Shown here one piece after another: positions 17,657 to 26,198 of a stretch of DNA of 64,000 bases (within the stretch, counting starts at the first letter, position 1; each line of letters opens with the position of its first letter). The stretch comes from Sulfurimonas sp. UBA2011 (GTDB taxonomy: Bacteria > Campylobacterota > Campylobacteria > Campylobacterales > Sulfurimonadaceae), in contig DDCH01000011.1 of NCBI GenBank assembly GCA_002335055.1, positions 157,516 through 221,515 of the forward strand, in the 5' to 3' direction. The position numbers were made by a program, and so were the translations under genes. The notes under the pieces were generated by a model. It searched no databases. It was not told the origin of the DNA and saw nothing but the letters and a program-made list of their open reading frames with translations.

Positions 17657-18061
17657 GTGAATAAAAAAGTACTTCTTTTATGTAAAGACAATAGTTCTCT
17701 TTCTATAATGGCAGAAGCTGTTCTTAATAAATACCTCAAAGAAGTAGATGCTTCAAGTGGTGCTGTCAAAAAAACGAAGGCTATAAACCCTTCTGTAAAA
17801 GCGGCCCTAACTAAAGACACTTCATGGAGTGATGAGTACAAGAGTAAAGCTGTTTTGGGTCTACTTGAAGAAGAGTTTGACTTAGTTATAGCTCTTGATA
17901 CAATTGCAAGTAAATCGATACCTGAGTTTTCTGATAATACTATCGTAATCGAGATAGAATATGAACACCCAAACTATGAGAGTAGTACACAAATGGAACG
18001 ATTTATCAAGACCTTAAAGATGGAGTTAATTCCCATCACTAGAGATATATTAGATCTATAA
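17657..18061 (+). CDS. LMW-phosphatase/arsenate-reductase-like protein lacking the catalytic arginine
   Basis: The 134-residue protein starts with GTG. Its N-terminus, LLLCKDNSSLSIMAEAVLN, matches the C(X)5R-S loop of low-molecular-weight phosphotyrosine phosphatases and ArsC, but has Leu where the phosphate-binding Arg should be (CKDNSSLS). The C-terminal part is divergent, so a sensor, binding or other non-phosphatase role is more likely than classical catalysis. It lies 24 bases upstream of cvfB on the same strand. Confidence 0.65.
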   Translation: MNKKVLLLCKDNSSLSIMAEAVLNKYLKEVDASSGAVKKTKAINPSVKAALTKDTSWSDEYKSKAVLGLLEEEFDLVIALDTIASKSIPEFSDNTIVIEIEYEHPNYESSTQMERFIKTLKMELIPITRDILDL

Positions 18062-18085
18062 AAACTATATAAACGGAATAACCAC

Positions 18086-18943
18086 ATGACAGAAAATATA
18101 CAAAGCGACTTTTTAGAGCTTGGAGTTATAAATACTCTACTTATTGACAGACTAACGACACCAGGTGCCTATTGTATGGCTAGAGATGGAGAAGATGTTT
18201 TACTTCCTGGACCATACTTAACTCCAGAGATGAAAGAGAGAACACTAGTAGATGTGTTTCTCTATACTGACTCAGAAGATAGACTCGTAGCTACTACACA
18301 AAAACCTGTAGCGATGCTAGATGAATTTGCACTTTTTACAGTTGTAGATGTAGCTCCTTTTGGTGCATTTATGGACTGGGGTCTTTCAAAAGATTTACTA
18401 GTTCCAAATATGTTTCAAAAAACAAAGTTTGAAGTTGGAGAAAAACGATTTATCAAAGTTATTTATGATGAAAGAACACATAGACTTGTTGGAACTGAAA
18501 AAGTTGGTGATGTTTTAGATAAAAAGGTAAAAGGACTGGCTGTAAATAAAGAGGCTCAGATTCTTGTTATCTCTAAAACACCACTTGGTTTTAAGTGTAT
18601 TGTAGATGACAAGTACGAAGGTCTCATATACCATAATGAAATCTTTGAGACAATTACTATAGGCGATAAAAGAACTGCTTATGTAAAAAGTGTTCGTAAA
18701 GATGGAAATATTGACCTTACTCTAAGAAAAGCTGGAAGTAAAAAAAGTGGTTCTAGCGATGAAAAGGTTTTATCACTACTCAAAGAGAACAAAGGCATAA
18801 TGCCTTACAACTATAAATCTGATGCAGAACTTATAAAAAATATATTTGGTCTCAGTAAAAAAGAGTTTAAACGTACACTTACATCTCTTAAAGATGCTGG
18901 AAAGATTGAAGTAAAAGACACTGGTATATACATAAAGGCTTAA
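18086..18943 (+). CDS. cvfB: CvfB-family S1-domain RNA-binding protein
   Basis: The 285-residue protein has tandem S1-like domains (residues ~8-65; ~70-140, with VVDVAPFGAFMDWGLSKDLLVP; ~150-215) and a C-terminal winged-helix tail (IFGLSKKEFKRTLTSLKDAGKIEV). That is the architecture of CvfB/YitL, which binds RNA and affects virulence-gene expression in Staphylococcus. The target here is unknown. Its TAA shares a base with the ATG of the next gene (TAATG), implying coupling. Confidence 0.85.
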   Translation: MTENIQSDFLELGVINTLLIDRLTTPGAYCMARDGEDVLLPGPYLTPEMKERTLVDVFLYTDSEDRLVATTQKPVAMLDEFALFTVVDVAPFGAFMDWGLSKDLLVPNMFQKTKFEVGEKRFIKVIYDERTHRLVGTEKVGDVLDKKVKGLAVNKEAQILVISKTPLGFKCIVDDKYEGLIYHNEIFETITIGDKRTAYVKSVRKDGNIDLTLRKAGSKKSGSSDEKVLSLLKENKGIMPYNYKSDAELIKNIFGLSKKEFKRTLTSLKDAGKIEVKDTGIYIKA

Positions 18944-19152
18944 TGATGATAAAAAAGAAATTTAATGAAGATTTACGAGGTAAAGATATAGAGTTTGAAA
19001 TGCTTAACAAAAAGTATAAAGCAATCCGTTTTTACCAGTTAAAAATGACACTCGATGTGATGCTTGTTGATGATATAGAAAAACAAGGTATAATTAATAT
19101 ACCTTTTGCACATCTTCCAAAAGCAACAAAAAAGATATTAAAACCCAACTAA
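18943..19152 (+). CDS. Small hypothetical protein coupled to cvfB
   Basis: A 69-residue protein (MMIKKKFNEDLRGKDIEFEM...), mixed charge with no signal or membrane segment. It overlaps the cvfB stop by one base and precedes the chorismate mutase gene by 10 bases. It was not recognised; the operon position suggests it is expressed. Confidence 0.6.
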   Translation: MMIKKKFNEDLRGKDIEFEMLNKKYKAIRFYQLKMTLDVMLVDDIEKQGIINIPFAHLPKATKKILKPN

Positions 19153-19162
19153 GGGCACCATA

Positions 19163-19456
19163 ATGAAAAAATGCAACACATTAGAAGAAGTACGAACTGA
19201 AATTGATACGATAGATACAAAATTAGTTGAAATTATATCTGAGCGTTCATATCTAATCCGTCAAGCAGCAGGTTTTAAAAACTCAGTTGAAGAAGTAAAA
19301 GCAAAAGATAGAATAGAATTTATTTTGCAGCATGTGAGACAAAAAGCAATAGCACTTGAAATAAATCCAAATATGATAAGTGAGCTTTTTACTATAATGA
19401 TAGATGAAATGGTTGAGATGGAGATATCTGAGTTTAGAAACTCAAATGTTTTTTAA
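19163..19456 (+). CDS. Stand-alone AroQ-type chorismate mutase
   Basis: A 97-residue all-helical protein: LEEVRTEIDTIDTKLVEIISERS at the N-terminus (Arg and Asp of the AroQ active site) and the AKDRIEFILQHVRQKA helix near 44-60. It converts chorismate to prephenate for Phe/Tyr, or is a PchB-like relative. Ends just before a convergent terminator with infA. Confidence 0.82.
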   Translation: MKKCNTLEEVRTEIDTIDTKLVEIISERSYLIRQAAGFKNSVEEVKAKDRIEFILQHVRQKAIALEINPNMISELFTIMIDEMVEMEISEFRNSNVF

Positions 19457-19488
19457 ATTCTAAATGAGTTTTACAACTCATTTAGAAT
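19457..19488. terminator. Bidirectional terminator between chorismate mutase and infA
   Basis: A perfect 14-base stem (19457-19470 with 19475-19488) and TTAC loop. T-rich DNA lies before it and A/T follows; it serves both converging operons. It ends the spc ribosomal operon on the minus strand. Confidence 0.8.
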
Positions 19489-19496
19489 AAGACCCA

Positions 19497-19715
19497 TTAC
19501 TTATATCTATAAGTAATACGACCCTTATCTAGTGAGTATGGAGTTAACTCAAGTTTCACTTTATCACCTGGAAGAATTTTAATGTAATGCATTCTCATTT
19601 TTCCAGCAATGTGACATAAAATAATATGTCCATTTTCTAATTCTACACGAAAAGTTGCGTTTGGCAATGCTTCAATAATCTTGCCATCAACTTCAATAAC
19701 GTCAGCTTTAGCCAT
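19497..19715 (-). CDS. infA: Translation initiation factor IF-1
   Basis: The 72-residue protein is a single OB-fold domain (MAKADVIEVDGKIIEALPNA, HIAGKMRMHYIKILPGDKV). It binds the ribosomal A site during initiation and aids IF2/IF3. It lies 18 bases after map and closes the superoperon. Confidence 0.98.
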   Translation of the reverse strand: MAKADVIEVDGKIIEALPNATFRVELENGHIILCHIAGKMRMHYIKILPGDKVKLELTPYSLDKGRITYRYK

Positions 19716-19733
19716 TATAAGTCCTTGTTTCTC

Positions 19734-20489
19734 TTAAGCAAGAGATAGTATTTCAGCTTTACCGTTGATAACTGCAACAGTATGCTCATAGTGTGAACCG
19801 CGTAAACCATCGGCACTAACAACATCCCACCCATTTGCTAAAATAATAGGTTTTGAATCTTTTTGACATATCATAGGTTCTAAACAAAAAACCATTCCAT
19901 TTTTAATCTTAGGTCCAGCCTTAGCTTTACCAACAAGATAGTTAGGAATTTGGGGTTCTTCATGAGGTTTTCGACCTATTCCATGACCACAAAAGTCTCT
20001 AAGGGGTACATAACCAGCATCAAGAATTGTACTTTGTAGTATCTCAGATAACTCTTTAAAACGCATACCATCTCTGATACTATCTATCGCATTATAAAGA
20101 GTATTTTTTGCACAAGCGATAAGTGCTTCATCTTGTGCATCAATTTTACCTACACCAACACTAATAGCAGCATCACCAAACCAACCATCTAATTCAGTAC
20201 CAATATCAAAACCAATAACATCGCCTTCTTGAAGCTTGTAGTCAGTTGGAATACCGTGAATGATAACTTGGTTGAGTGAAGTACATACTGCGTTTGGAAA
20301 GCCGTAGAGACCTTTAAAAGAAGGCTTAGCACCATGAGATCGGATATAATCCTCAGCCATAGCATCAAGATCTTTTAAAGAAGCACCAACTTTTGTATTA
20401 GCACGCATAAGTTCAAGCGCACCACCAACAATTTTGTTAGCGGCACGAAGTTTTTCTATTTCTTGAGGTTTTTTAAGCGAAATCGCCAT
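19734..20489 (-). CDS. map: Methionine aminopeptidase, type I
   Basis: The 251-residue enzyme removes N-terminal Met. Metal ligands are in the usual blocks: IGFDIGTELDGWFGDAAI (two Asp), DFCGHGIGRKPHEEP (His), MVFCLEPM (Glu) and SHYEHTVAVI (second Glu region). It lies two bases after secY, the common order. Confidence 0.97.
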   Translation of the reverse strand: MAISLKKPQEIEKLRAANKIVGGALELMRANTKVGASLKDLDAMAEDYIRSHGAKPSFKGLYGFPNAVCTSLNQVIIHGIPTDYKLQEGDVIGFDIGTELDGWFGDAAISVGVGKIDAQDEALIACAKNTLYNAIDSIRDGMRFKELSEILQSTILDAGYVPLRDFCGHGIGRKPHEEPQIPNYLVGKAKAGPKIKNGMVFCLEPMICQKDSKPIILANGWDVVSADGLRGSHYEHTVAVINGKAEILSLA

Positions 20490-20491
20490 TT

Positions 20492-21754
20492 TTAAAGACC
20501 GACTGCACTTAAAGTATCATATTTACTCATATAAACTTGTGCTTCAATTTTTCTCATTGTGTCAAGTGCAACTTGAACAACAATTAAAACTGCAGTACCA
20601 CCAAAGAAGAAAGGAACACCCATCCCTTTGATAATCATAAATGGTAAAGTTGCAACAAGTCCTAAATAAAGTGCACCGGTAATAGTTAACTTACCAGCTG
20701 TATCATTTAAGAACTCTTTTGTAGCATTACCAGTACGAATACCAGGAATAAATCCACCTTGGCGTTTTAAGTTATCAGCAATATCTTTTGCATTAAATGT
20801 AATACTTGCATAAAAGAATGCAAAAAAGATTACAAATGTAAAAGTCAAAAAGTTAAAAAAGTAACTATTTGGGTTCAAGAAATCAGCTATAGTCTGCATA
20901 GTAGGATTAGTACTAGAAGATAAAACTGTCATCGGAAACATTAATATTGCAGATGCAAAAATAACTGGAATAACACCAGCTAAGTTTACCTTGATAGGAA
21001 TATAGTTCATTACACGTTTATCTTGATTTTGCATCATAGTCTTTTTAGCATATGTAATAGGAACACGACGCTCACCAAGTTCAACGTAAATAATAACTCC
21101 TACGGTTCCCAAAATTAAAGCAAGAATTGCGATAACTGTGATGAAACTCATAGCACCAGTATTTACCATTGTAATTGTTTGACCAATTGCAGATGGAATA
21201 GCTGATACGATTCCTGCGAAGATAATTAAAGAGATACCGTTACCGATACCACTTTGAGTTATCTGCTCACCAATCCACATAAGTAACATAGTTCCTGCAA
21301 GCATTGAAACAGCAGAAAGAAGTATAAATGTATTATGGTCAGCAAGTATAGCGGAGTTACCGCTTGGTCCTGTAAGACTCTGAAGTCCAACACTCACACC
21401 AATAGCTTGAATTATAGTAATAACAATAGTCGCATAACGAATTATTTGCATATACTTAACCATACCATCACGTTCTTTTTTCATTTGACCTAGTGGTGCA
21501 AAAGTTGCAGCAAGAAGTTCCATAATAATAGAAGCAGTAATGTAAGGCATAATACCAAGGGAAATAATAGATAGTCTCTCAACAGCGTTTCCACTGAACA
21601 TGTTAAATAAACCAAGAGCATCTGATTGATGTGAATCGAAGAAAGAAGCGATTACCGCTGTATCTACACCTGGAACTGGCACATAAGCCAGCAGGCGATA
21701 GACAAATAAAAACCCTATAGTAATAAATATTTTATTTACTAGATTTTTATTCAT
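20492..21754 (-). CDS. secY: Protein translocase subunit SecY
   Basis: The 420-residue inner-membrane channel subunit has ten predicted hydrophobic spans. Family blocks are GNAVERLSIISLGIMPYITAS near 54-74, the cytoplasmic loop GERRVPITYAKK near 227-238, and NLKRQGGFIPGIR near 330-342. It partners SecE/SecG (not in the window). It lies between rplO and map. Confidence 0.98.
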   Translation of the reverse strand: MNKNLVNKIFITIGFLFVYRLLAYVPVPGVDTAVIASFFDSHQSDALGLFNMFSGNAVERLSIISLGIMPYITASIIMELLAATFAPLGQMKKERDGMVKYMQIIRYATIVITIIQAIGVSVGLQSLTGPSGNSAILADHNTFILLSAVSMLAGTMLLMWIGEQITQSGIGNGISLIIFAGIVSAIPSAIGQTITMVNTGAMSFITVIAILALILGTVGVIIYVELGERRVPITYAKKTMMQNQDKRVMNYIPIKVNLAGVIPVIFASAILMFPMTVLSSSTNPTMQTIADFLNPNSYFFNFLTFTFVIFFAFFYASITFNAKDIADNLKRQGGFIPGIRTGNATKEFLNDTAGKLTITGALYLGLVATLPFMIIKGMGVPFFFGGTAVLIVVQVALDTMRKIEAQVYMSKYDTLSAVGL

Positions 21755-21759
21755 AATGA

Positions 21760-22161
21760 CTAGTTACCAGTTGTAGTAACGTTGTCGTCTTTAATTTTTG
21801 AAGCAAGGTCTTTTGCACCAGCTCCAACTAATTTAACTTTAATAACTGCAGCACCCATTTTGTGAACACCACGAATTGACTCGATAGTGATCTCAGCAAG
21901 TTCGCTTACAGCTTTAATTTTAGTAACATTTATAACATATGGCTTAACTAATCTAGAAGTAAATCCTATCTTAGGCATACGCTTAGCAAGTGGCATTTGA
22001 CCACCTTCAAAGTTACGTTTTCTTTTGTAACCTGAACGAGATTTCTGACCTTTTTGACCACGAGCCGCAGTCTTACCAGTACCAGATGCTTGTCCACGTC
22101 CAACACGTTTACGGTTAGAAGTAGAACCAACCGCTGGTGTTAAATTTTCAATTCCCATCAT
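21760..22161 (-). CDS. rplO: 50S ribosomal protein L15
   Basis: The 133-residue protein with a Gly/Arg/Lys-rich N-terminal extension (SNRKRVGRGQASGTGKTAARG, GQKSRSGYKRKRNFEGGQMP) that threads into 23S rRNA. It follows rpsE directly and precedes secY. The usual rpmD (L30) between S5 and L15 is absent, as in other epsilonproteobacteria. Confidence 0.97.
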   Translation of the reverse strand: MMGIENLTPAVGSTSNRKRVGRGQASGTGKTAARGQKGQKSRSGYKRKRNFEGGQMPLAKRMPKIGFTSRLVKPYVINVTKIKAVSELAEITIESIRGVHKMGAAVIKVKLVGAGAKDLASKIKDDNVTTTGN

Positions 22162-22605
22162 CTATCCTTTTAATCTAGCTAGTGCTTCAACAGTTGCACG
22201 AACTAGTGTAGCAGGGTTGTTAGAACCGATTGATTTTGTAAGAATATCTTGAATTCCTGCAAGCTCAAGAACTGGACGAGCAGCTCCACCAGCGATAACA
22301 CCAGTACCTTCTGATGCTGGCTTAAGTAAGATACGACTAGCGTTATACTTATGCTCAATATCATGTGCTATTGTTGTACCTTTAATACTAATTGTTGTAA
22401 TGTTTTTAAAGGCATTATCAACAGCTTTACGGATAGCATCAGGAACTTCTTTCGCTTTTCCTGTACCATAACCGATAGTACCATTTTTGTCACCAACAAC
22501 GATAAGAGCAGTAAAACGGAAACGTCTACCACCTTTAACAACTTTAGTAACACGACCAATATTTACAATTGACTCTTCAAAATCATCTCTGTTAATTTCC
22601 ATCAT
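22162..22605 (-). CDS. rpsE: 30S ribosomal protein S5
   Basis: The 147-residue decoding-fidelity protein. Double-stranded RNA-binding part: VTKVVKGGRRFRFTALIVVGD, GYGTGKAKEVPDAIRKA; C-terminal GVIAGGAARPVLELAGIQD. It ends directly against rplO and follows rplR by six bases. Confidence 0.98.
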   Translation of the reverse strand: MMEINRDDFEESIVNIGRVTKVVKGGRRFRFTALIVVGDKNGTIGYGTGKAKEVPDAIRKAVDNAFKNITTISIKGTTIAHDIEHKYNASRILLKPASEGTGVIAGGAARPVLELAGIQDILTKSIGSNNPATLVRATVEALARLKG

Positions 22606-22611
22606 GTCTCC

Positions 22612-22968
22612 TTAAAACTTAATTTCGTTAGCACGAAGTGCATCACCAAACGCAGCAATAACGCCGTGATATTGGTAACCATTACGGTCAAATACAATCT
22701 CAGTGATGTTAGCAGCTTTAAGTGTTGCAGCAAATGCTTCACCTAATGCAGTAGCACCTTCTTTATTTGCACTTTTACTGATTGACTTAGAGTTTGCAGC
22801 ACATAATGTTGTTGCAGTAACATCATCAATAGCTTGTACACTTAAGTAACGATTTGATTTAAATACAGAAACACGAGGAAGTGAAGCACTACCAGATATC
22901 TTTGCACGAATACGTAACTTACGTTTAACACGATTTGCTACTTTTAATTTTAATACTTTTGCATTCAT
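22612..22968 (-). CDS. rplR: 50S ribosomal protein L18
   Basis: A 118-residue 5S-rRNA-binding protein. N-terminal basic region RVKRKLRIRAKISGSASLPRVSVF then VFDRNGYQYHGVIAAFGDALR at the end. It lies between rplF and rpsE. Confidence 0.97.
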   Translation of the reverse strand: MNAKVLKLKVANRVKRKLRIRAKISGSASLPRVSVFKSNRYLSVQAIDDVTATTLCAANSKSISKSANKEGATALGEAFAATLKAANITEIVFDRNGYQYHGVIAAFGDALRANEIKF

Positions 22969-22984
22969 AATTTAATACCCTCCC

Positions 22985-23521
22985 TTACTTCTTAGCTGTT
23001 TTACCGGCTTTACGCACGATATGCTCTTCCATGTATTTCACACCCTTGCCTTTATACGGCTCTGGTGGACGGAAACTTCTAATTTTTGCAGCGGCTGAAC
23101 CTATAAGTTGTTTGTCATGACTCTTAAGAGTAATAACATTTTTAACAACTTCAGCTTCAAGACCATCAACTAAATCAAAGTTAATATCATGTGAGTGACC
23201 AAGTTGTAGATTAAGAACTTTACCTTTAACAGCAGCTCTATAACCAACACCATTGATTTCTAGTTGCTTAGAATAACCAGTAGTTAAACCAACAACAATA
23301 TTTTGAGATAACGCTCTATACGTTCCCCAGAAAGCACGGTGTGCTTTATCATCTGACTTAGTAGCAAAAGTTAAAGTGTTTTCAGCAATAGTGAAATCAA
23401 CATTTCCTTTAGTATCTAAATCCATAGTTAATTTACCTTTAGCAAAAGTAATAACGTCACCATTTGAGCTAACTTTGATATCAGCTGAAAATTCTACCGG
23501 TTTTTTACCAATTCTTGACAT
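22985..23521 (-). CDS. rplF: 50S ribosomal protein L6
   Basis: A 178-residue, two-domain protein near the factor-binding site. Start MSRIGKKPVEFSADIKV; GYSKQLEINGVGYRAAVKG; signature PEPYKGKGVKYMEEHIVRKAGKT at the C-terminus. Confidence 0.98.
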   Translation of the reverse strand: MSRIGKKPVEFSADIKVSSNGDVITFAKGKLTMDLDTKGNVDFTIAENTLTFATKSDDKAHRAFWGTYRALSQNIVVGLTTGYSKQLEINGVGYRAAVKGKVLNLQLGHSHDINFDLVDGLEAEVVKNVITLKSHDKQLIGSAAAKIRSFRPPEPYKGKGVKYMEEHIVRKAGKTAKK

Positions 23522-23530
23522 ATTCTACCC

Positions 23531-23929
23531 CTACCATACTGTACACATAACTTCACCACCAATGCCAAGCTCATAAGCTTTGTCATTAGCAAGAACGCCA
23601 TGTGATGTAGTAACTATAATTGTTCCATAACCATTTTTGAAACGTTTAATCTCTTCTTTACCTTTGTAAACACGTCTACCAGGCTTAGAAACTCTTTTCA
23701 TTTCATTGATTACATTCTTACCATCTTCGTTATACTTAAGTACAACTTTAATAGTCTTTTTAACGCCATCTTCGATTACGCTTGCAGACTCAAGGTAACC
23801 TTTTTCTACTAAGATATTTGCTAATGCTTCAATAGTTTTTGAATGTACTAAAGTAGTAACTGGTAATCTTCTCATACCTGCATTACGAACACGTGTTAAC
23901 GCGTCTGATACTAGATCATTAATTGCCAT
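23531..23929 (-). CDS. rpsH: 30S ribosomal protein S8
   Basis: A 132-residue central-domain assembly protein, MAINDLVSDALTRVRNAGMR at the start and GYGTIIVTTSHGVLANDKA near the end. In E. coli, S8 is the repressor of the spc operon. The 72-base spacer to rpsN (23930-24001) is the largest within the operon. Confidence 0.98.
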   Translation of the reverse strand: MAINDLVSDALTRVRNAGMRRLPVTTLVHSKTIEALANILVEKGYLESASVIEDGVKKTIKVVLKYNEDGKNVINEMKRVSKPGRRVYKGKEEIKRFKNGYGTIIVTTSHGVLANDKAYELGIGGEVMCTVW

Positions 23930-24001
23930 TATTTTTCCTTAATGTGAGTATCTCCAAAGAGACACTTGCTATTGTTAGGAGTTTCAAGCGGAGGCTAATG
24001 C

Positions 24002-24187
24002 CTACCAGCTTGACTTTCTAACACCTGGGATTAATCCCTCGTTTGCCATTTTTCTAAAACAGATACGACAGATACCGAAATCTCTAAGTACTGAATGTGG
24101 TCGACCACAGATTTGACATCTTGTGTATCCACGTACTTTGAATTTAGGTTCTCTTGCCGCTTTTGCGATCATTGACTTCTTAGCCAT
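24002..24187 (-). CDS. rpsN: 30S ribosomal protein S14, zinc-binding short form
   Basis: A 61-residue type Z protein with the four-cysteine site CQIC...CRIC (YTRCQICGRPHSV, FGICRICFRKMA). Its start codon overlaps the rplE stop. The short form is typical for Campylobacterota. Confidence 0.98.
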   Translation of the reverse strand: MAKKSMIAKAAREPKFKVRGYTRCQICGRPHSVLRDFGICRICFRKMANEGLIPGVRKSSW

Positions 24188-24732
24188 TAGTTACTCCCTT
24201 TAGTGAAAGGCATTCCCATTTTCTCTAAAAGAGCAAATCCTGCCTTGTCTGAATCAGCTGTAGTAACCATAGTAATATTCATACCATGAATTTGCATGAT
24301 TGAATCATAACCTACTTCTGGGAAGATAAGTTGTTCTTGAAGACCGAAGTTATAGTTACCACGACCATCAAAACCATTTCTTGGAACACCACGGAAATCT
24401 TTTACACGTGGAAGTGCAATAGATACGAGACGATCAAGAAAGTCATACATATTTTCACCACGAAGAGTTACACGTACACCAACAGGCATACCTTCACGAA
24501 CTTTAAAACCTGCAACAGATTTTTTCGTGATTACTGTAGTTGCTTTTTGACCAGCAATTGTAGTAATTGTATCTTCAATGTTTTTAATAAGTTTGTTATC
24601 TTTCATTGCAAAACCAGTACCAACAGAGATGATAATCTTCTCTACTTTTGGTATTTGCATAGGATTCTTAATTCCTAAGTCAGCTTGTAACTCAGATTTA
24701 AGACCTAAATATTTTTCTTTTAAGCGTGCCAT
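24187..24732 (-). CDS. rplE: 50S ribosomal protein L5
   Basis: A 181-residue 5S-rRNA-binding protein; blocks IPKVEKIIISVGTG, GMPVGVRVTLRGENMYDFLD, GNYNFGLQEQLIFPE. It overlaps rpsN by one base and is four bases after rplX. Confidence 0.98.
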   Translation of the reverse strand: MARLKEKYLGLKSELQADLGIKNPMQIPKVEKIIISVGTGFAMKDNKLIKNIEDTITTIAGQKATTVITKKSVAGFKVREGMPVGVRVTLRGENMYDFLDRLVSIALPRVKDFRGVPRNGFDGRGNYNFGLQEQLIFPEVGYDSIMQIHGMNITMVTTADSDKAGFALLEKMGMPFTKGSN

Positions 24733-24736
24733 CTAA

Positions 24737-24967
24737 TTATGCCTCCACTTTACGTACATTTGAAATATCTATAGGCATCTCTTTATTGATGTGACCACCT
24801 TTAGCATTCTCTTCAGTTGGTTTAATAGCTTTCTTAGCTATTTTACAACCCTCAACGATTACCTTGTTCTTCTTCACTAGTACTTCAAGTACTACTGCTT
24901 TAGTTCCACGGTCATCTCCAGCGATAATTTCTACAGTATCACCTTTTTTGAAATTTAACTTTGCCAT
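24737..24967 (-). CDS. rplX: 50S ribosomal protein L24
   Basis: A 76-residue KOW-domain assembly initiator (NFKKGDTVEIIAGDDRGTKA; NKVIVEGCKIAKKAIKP). Shorter than the E. coli protein (104) but normal for this phylum. It abuts rplN. Confidence 0.97.
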   Translation of the reverse strand: MAKLNFKKGDTVEIIAGDDRGTKAVVLEVLVKKNKVIVEGCKIAKKAIKPTEENAKGGHINKEMPIDISNVRKVEA

Positions 24968-25336
24968 CTATACAACCTCCGGCGCAAGAGAAACTATTTT
25001 CATAAAACCAGCGTAACGTACTTCACGACCAACAGGTCCAAAAATACGAGTACCAATTGGCTCTCTCTTGTCATCAAGGATTACAGCTGCATTATCATCA
25101 AAACGAATTAATGAACCATTTTCGCGTTGAACTTCTTTGTGAGTTCTAACGATAACAGCTTTAACAACCTTACCTTTTTTAACTTTAGCAGTTGGAGTCG
25201 CTTTTTTAACAGAAGCAACAATAACGTCACCTACTGTTGCATAACGACGCTTAGAACCACCTAGCACTTTAATACACATAATCTCTTTAGCACCTGTATT
25301 ATCAGCTACTACTAAACGAGTGAAACCTTGGATCAT
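24968..25336 (-). CDS. rplN: 50S ribosomal protein L14
   Basis: A 122-residue intersubunit-bridge protein: MIQGFTRLVVADNTGAKEIM, KKGKVVKAVIVRTHKEV, and IFGPVGREVRYAGFMKI. It overlaps the last base of rpsQ. Confidence 0.98.
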   Translation of the reverse strand: MIQGFTRLVVADNTGAKEIMCIKVLGGSKRRYATVGDVIVASVKKATPTAKVKKGKVVKAVIVRTHKEVQRENGSLIRFDDNAAVILDDKREPIGTRIFGPVGREVRYAGFMKIVSLAPEVV

Positions 25337-25587
25337 TACTTCGCTCCTGTTACAACTGTTTTAAGTCTAAAAGATTTAGTCTTAGAAAGTGGGCGACATT
25401 CAATTGCAATAATCTCGTCTCCAACTTTAACTTCATTGCGCTCATCGTGTACTAGGTACTTTTTGAAACGCTTCACAACTTTATGGTAACGTGGGTGCAT
25501 TACGCGACGCTCAACAACCATAGAGATTGTTTTGTCACCTGCAATAGTTACTACTTTACCTTGAATTTCACGTTTGTGTGTCATCAA
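25336..25587 (-). CDS. rpsQ: 30S ribosomal protein S17
   Basis: An 83-residue OB-fold primary binder of 16S rRNA: THKREIQGKVVTIAGDKTI, HPRYHKVVKRFKKYLVHDE, CRPLSKTKSFRL. The start may be either of the first two Met codons. Confidence 0.97.
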   Translation of the reverse strand: MMTHKREIQGKVVTIAGDKTISMVVERRVMHPRYHKVVKRFKKYLVHDERNEVKVGDEIIAIECRPLSKTKSFRLKTVVTGAK

Positions 25588-25595
25588 CAGGCTCC

Positions 25596-25784
25596 TTAGT
25601 TTGCTACTGCAGCAATAGCAGTATTTATCTTAGCAATATCTTTCTTAGCGATACGAAGTTCGCTAGTGTTTTGAAGTTGCATCATCTTTTGTTTAATCTT
25701 AAGAGTAAACAGTTCTGTTTTTCTTGTCTTTAGCTGTGCATTAAGCTCAGCTACTGTTTTATCTGCTAAATCAGAATATTTCAT
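25596..25784 (-). CDS. rpmC: 50S ribosomal protein L29
   Basis: A 62-residue helical hairpin protein near the exit tunnel: LADKTVAELNAQLKTRKTEL, QLQNTSELRIAKKDIAKINT. Its start lies 14 bases inside the end of rplP. Confidence 0.97.
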   Translation of the reverse strand: MKYSDLADKTVAELNAQLKTRKTELFTLKIKQKMMQLQNTSELRIAKKDIAKINTAIAAVAN

Positions 25785-26196
25785 TGCTCATCTCCGCAGT
25801 GATTATTTTACATTTGAATGGAAGCTTGTGCATAGCAAGAGTTAGTGCTTCACGAGCAATATCTTCTGGAATACCAGCTATTTCAAAAATTATACGACCA
25901 GGTTTAATGTTCATTACCCACTGATCAACTGCTCCCTTACCTTTACCCATACGAGTTTCAAGCGGCTTAGCTGTTAATGGCTTAGCAGGGAATACACGAA
26001 TCCACATCTTACCTTGACGTTTAAGGTGACGAGTTGCAGAAATACGTGCTGATTCAATTTGACGAGAGTTGATACGGCCAGCTTCTACAGCCTTAAATGC
26101 GATATCACCAAACGCTAAGTTATAACCTGAACGAGCGTAACCACGGTTACGACCCTTCATTACTTTACGATATTTTGTTCTTTTTGGCATTAACAT
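25771..26196 (-). CDS. rplP: 50S ribosomal protein L16
   Basis: A 141-residue protein at the peptidyl-transferase region: MLMPKRTKYRKVMKGRNRG, WIRVFPAKPLTAKPLETRMG, GKGAVDQWVMNIKPGRIIFE. It overlaps rpmC by 14 bases and follows rpsC. Confidence 0.98.
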   Translation of the reverse strand: MLMPKRTKYRKVMKGRNRGYARSGYNLAFGDIAFKAVEAGRINSRQIESARISATRHLKRQGKMWIRVFPAKPLTAKPLETRMGKGKGAVDQWVMNIKPGRIIFEIAGIPEDIAREALTLAMHKLPFKCKIITAEMSNEIF

Positions 26197-26198
26197 AA

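Noticed and set aside
23930..24001. Hidden small gene in the rpsH-rpsN spacer
   Set aside because: The 72 bases have no adequate start and frame; only a weak imperfect stem is seen.
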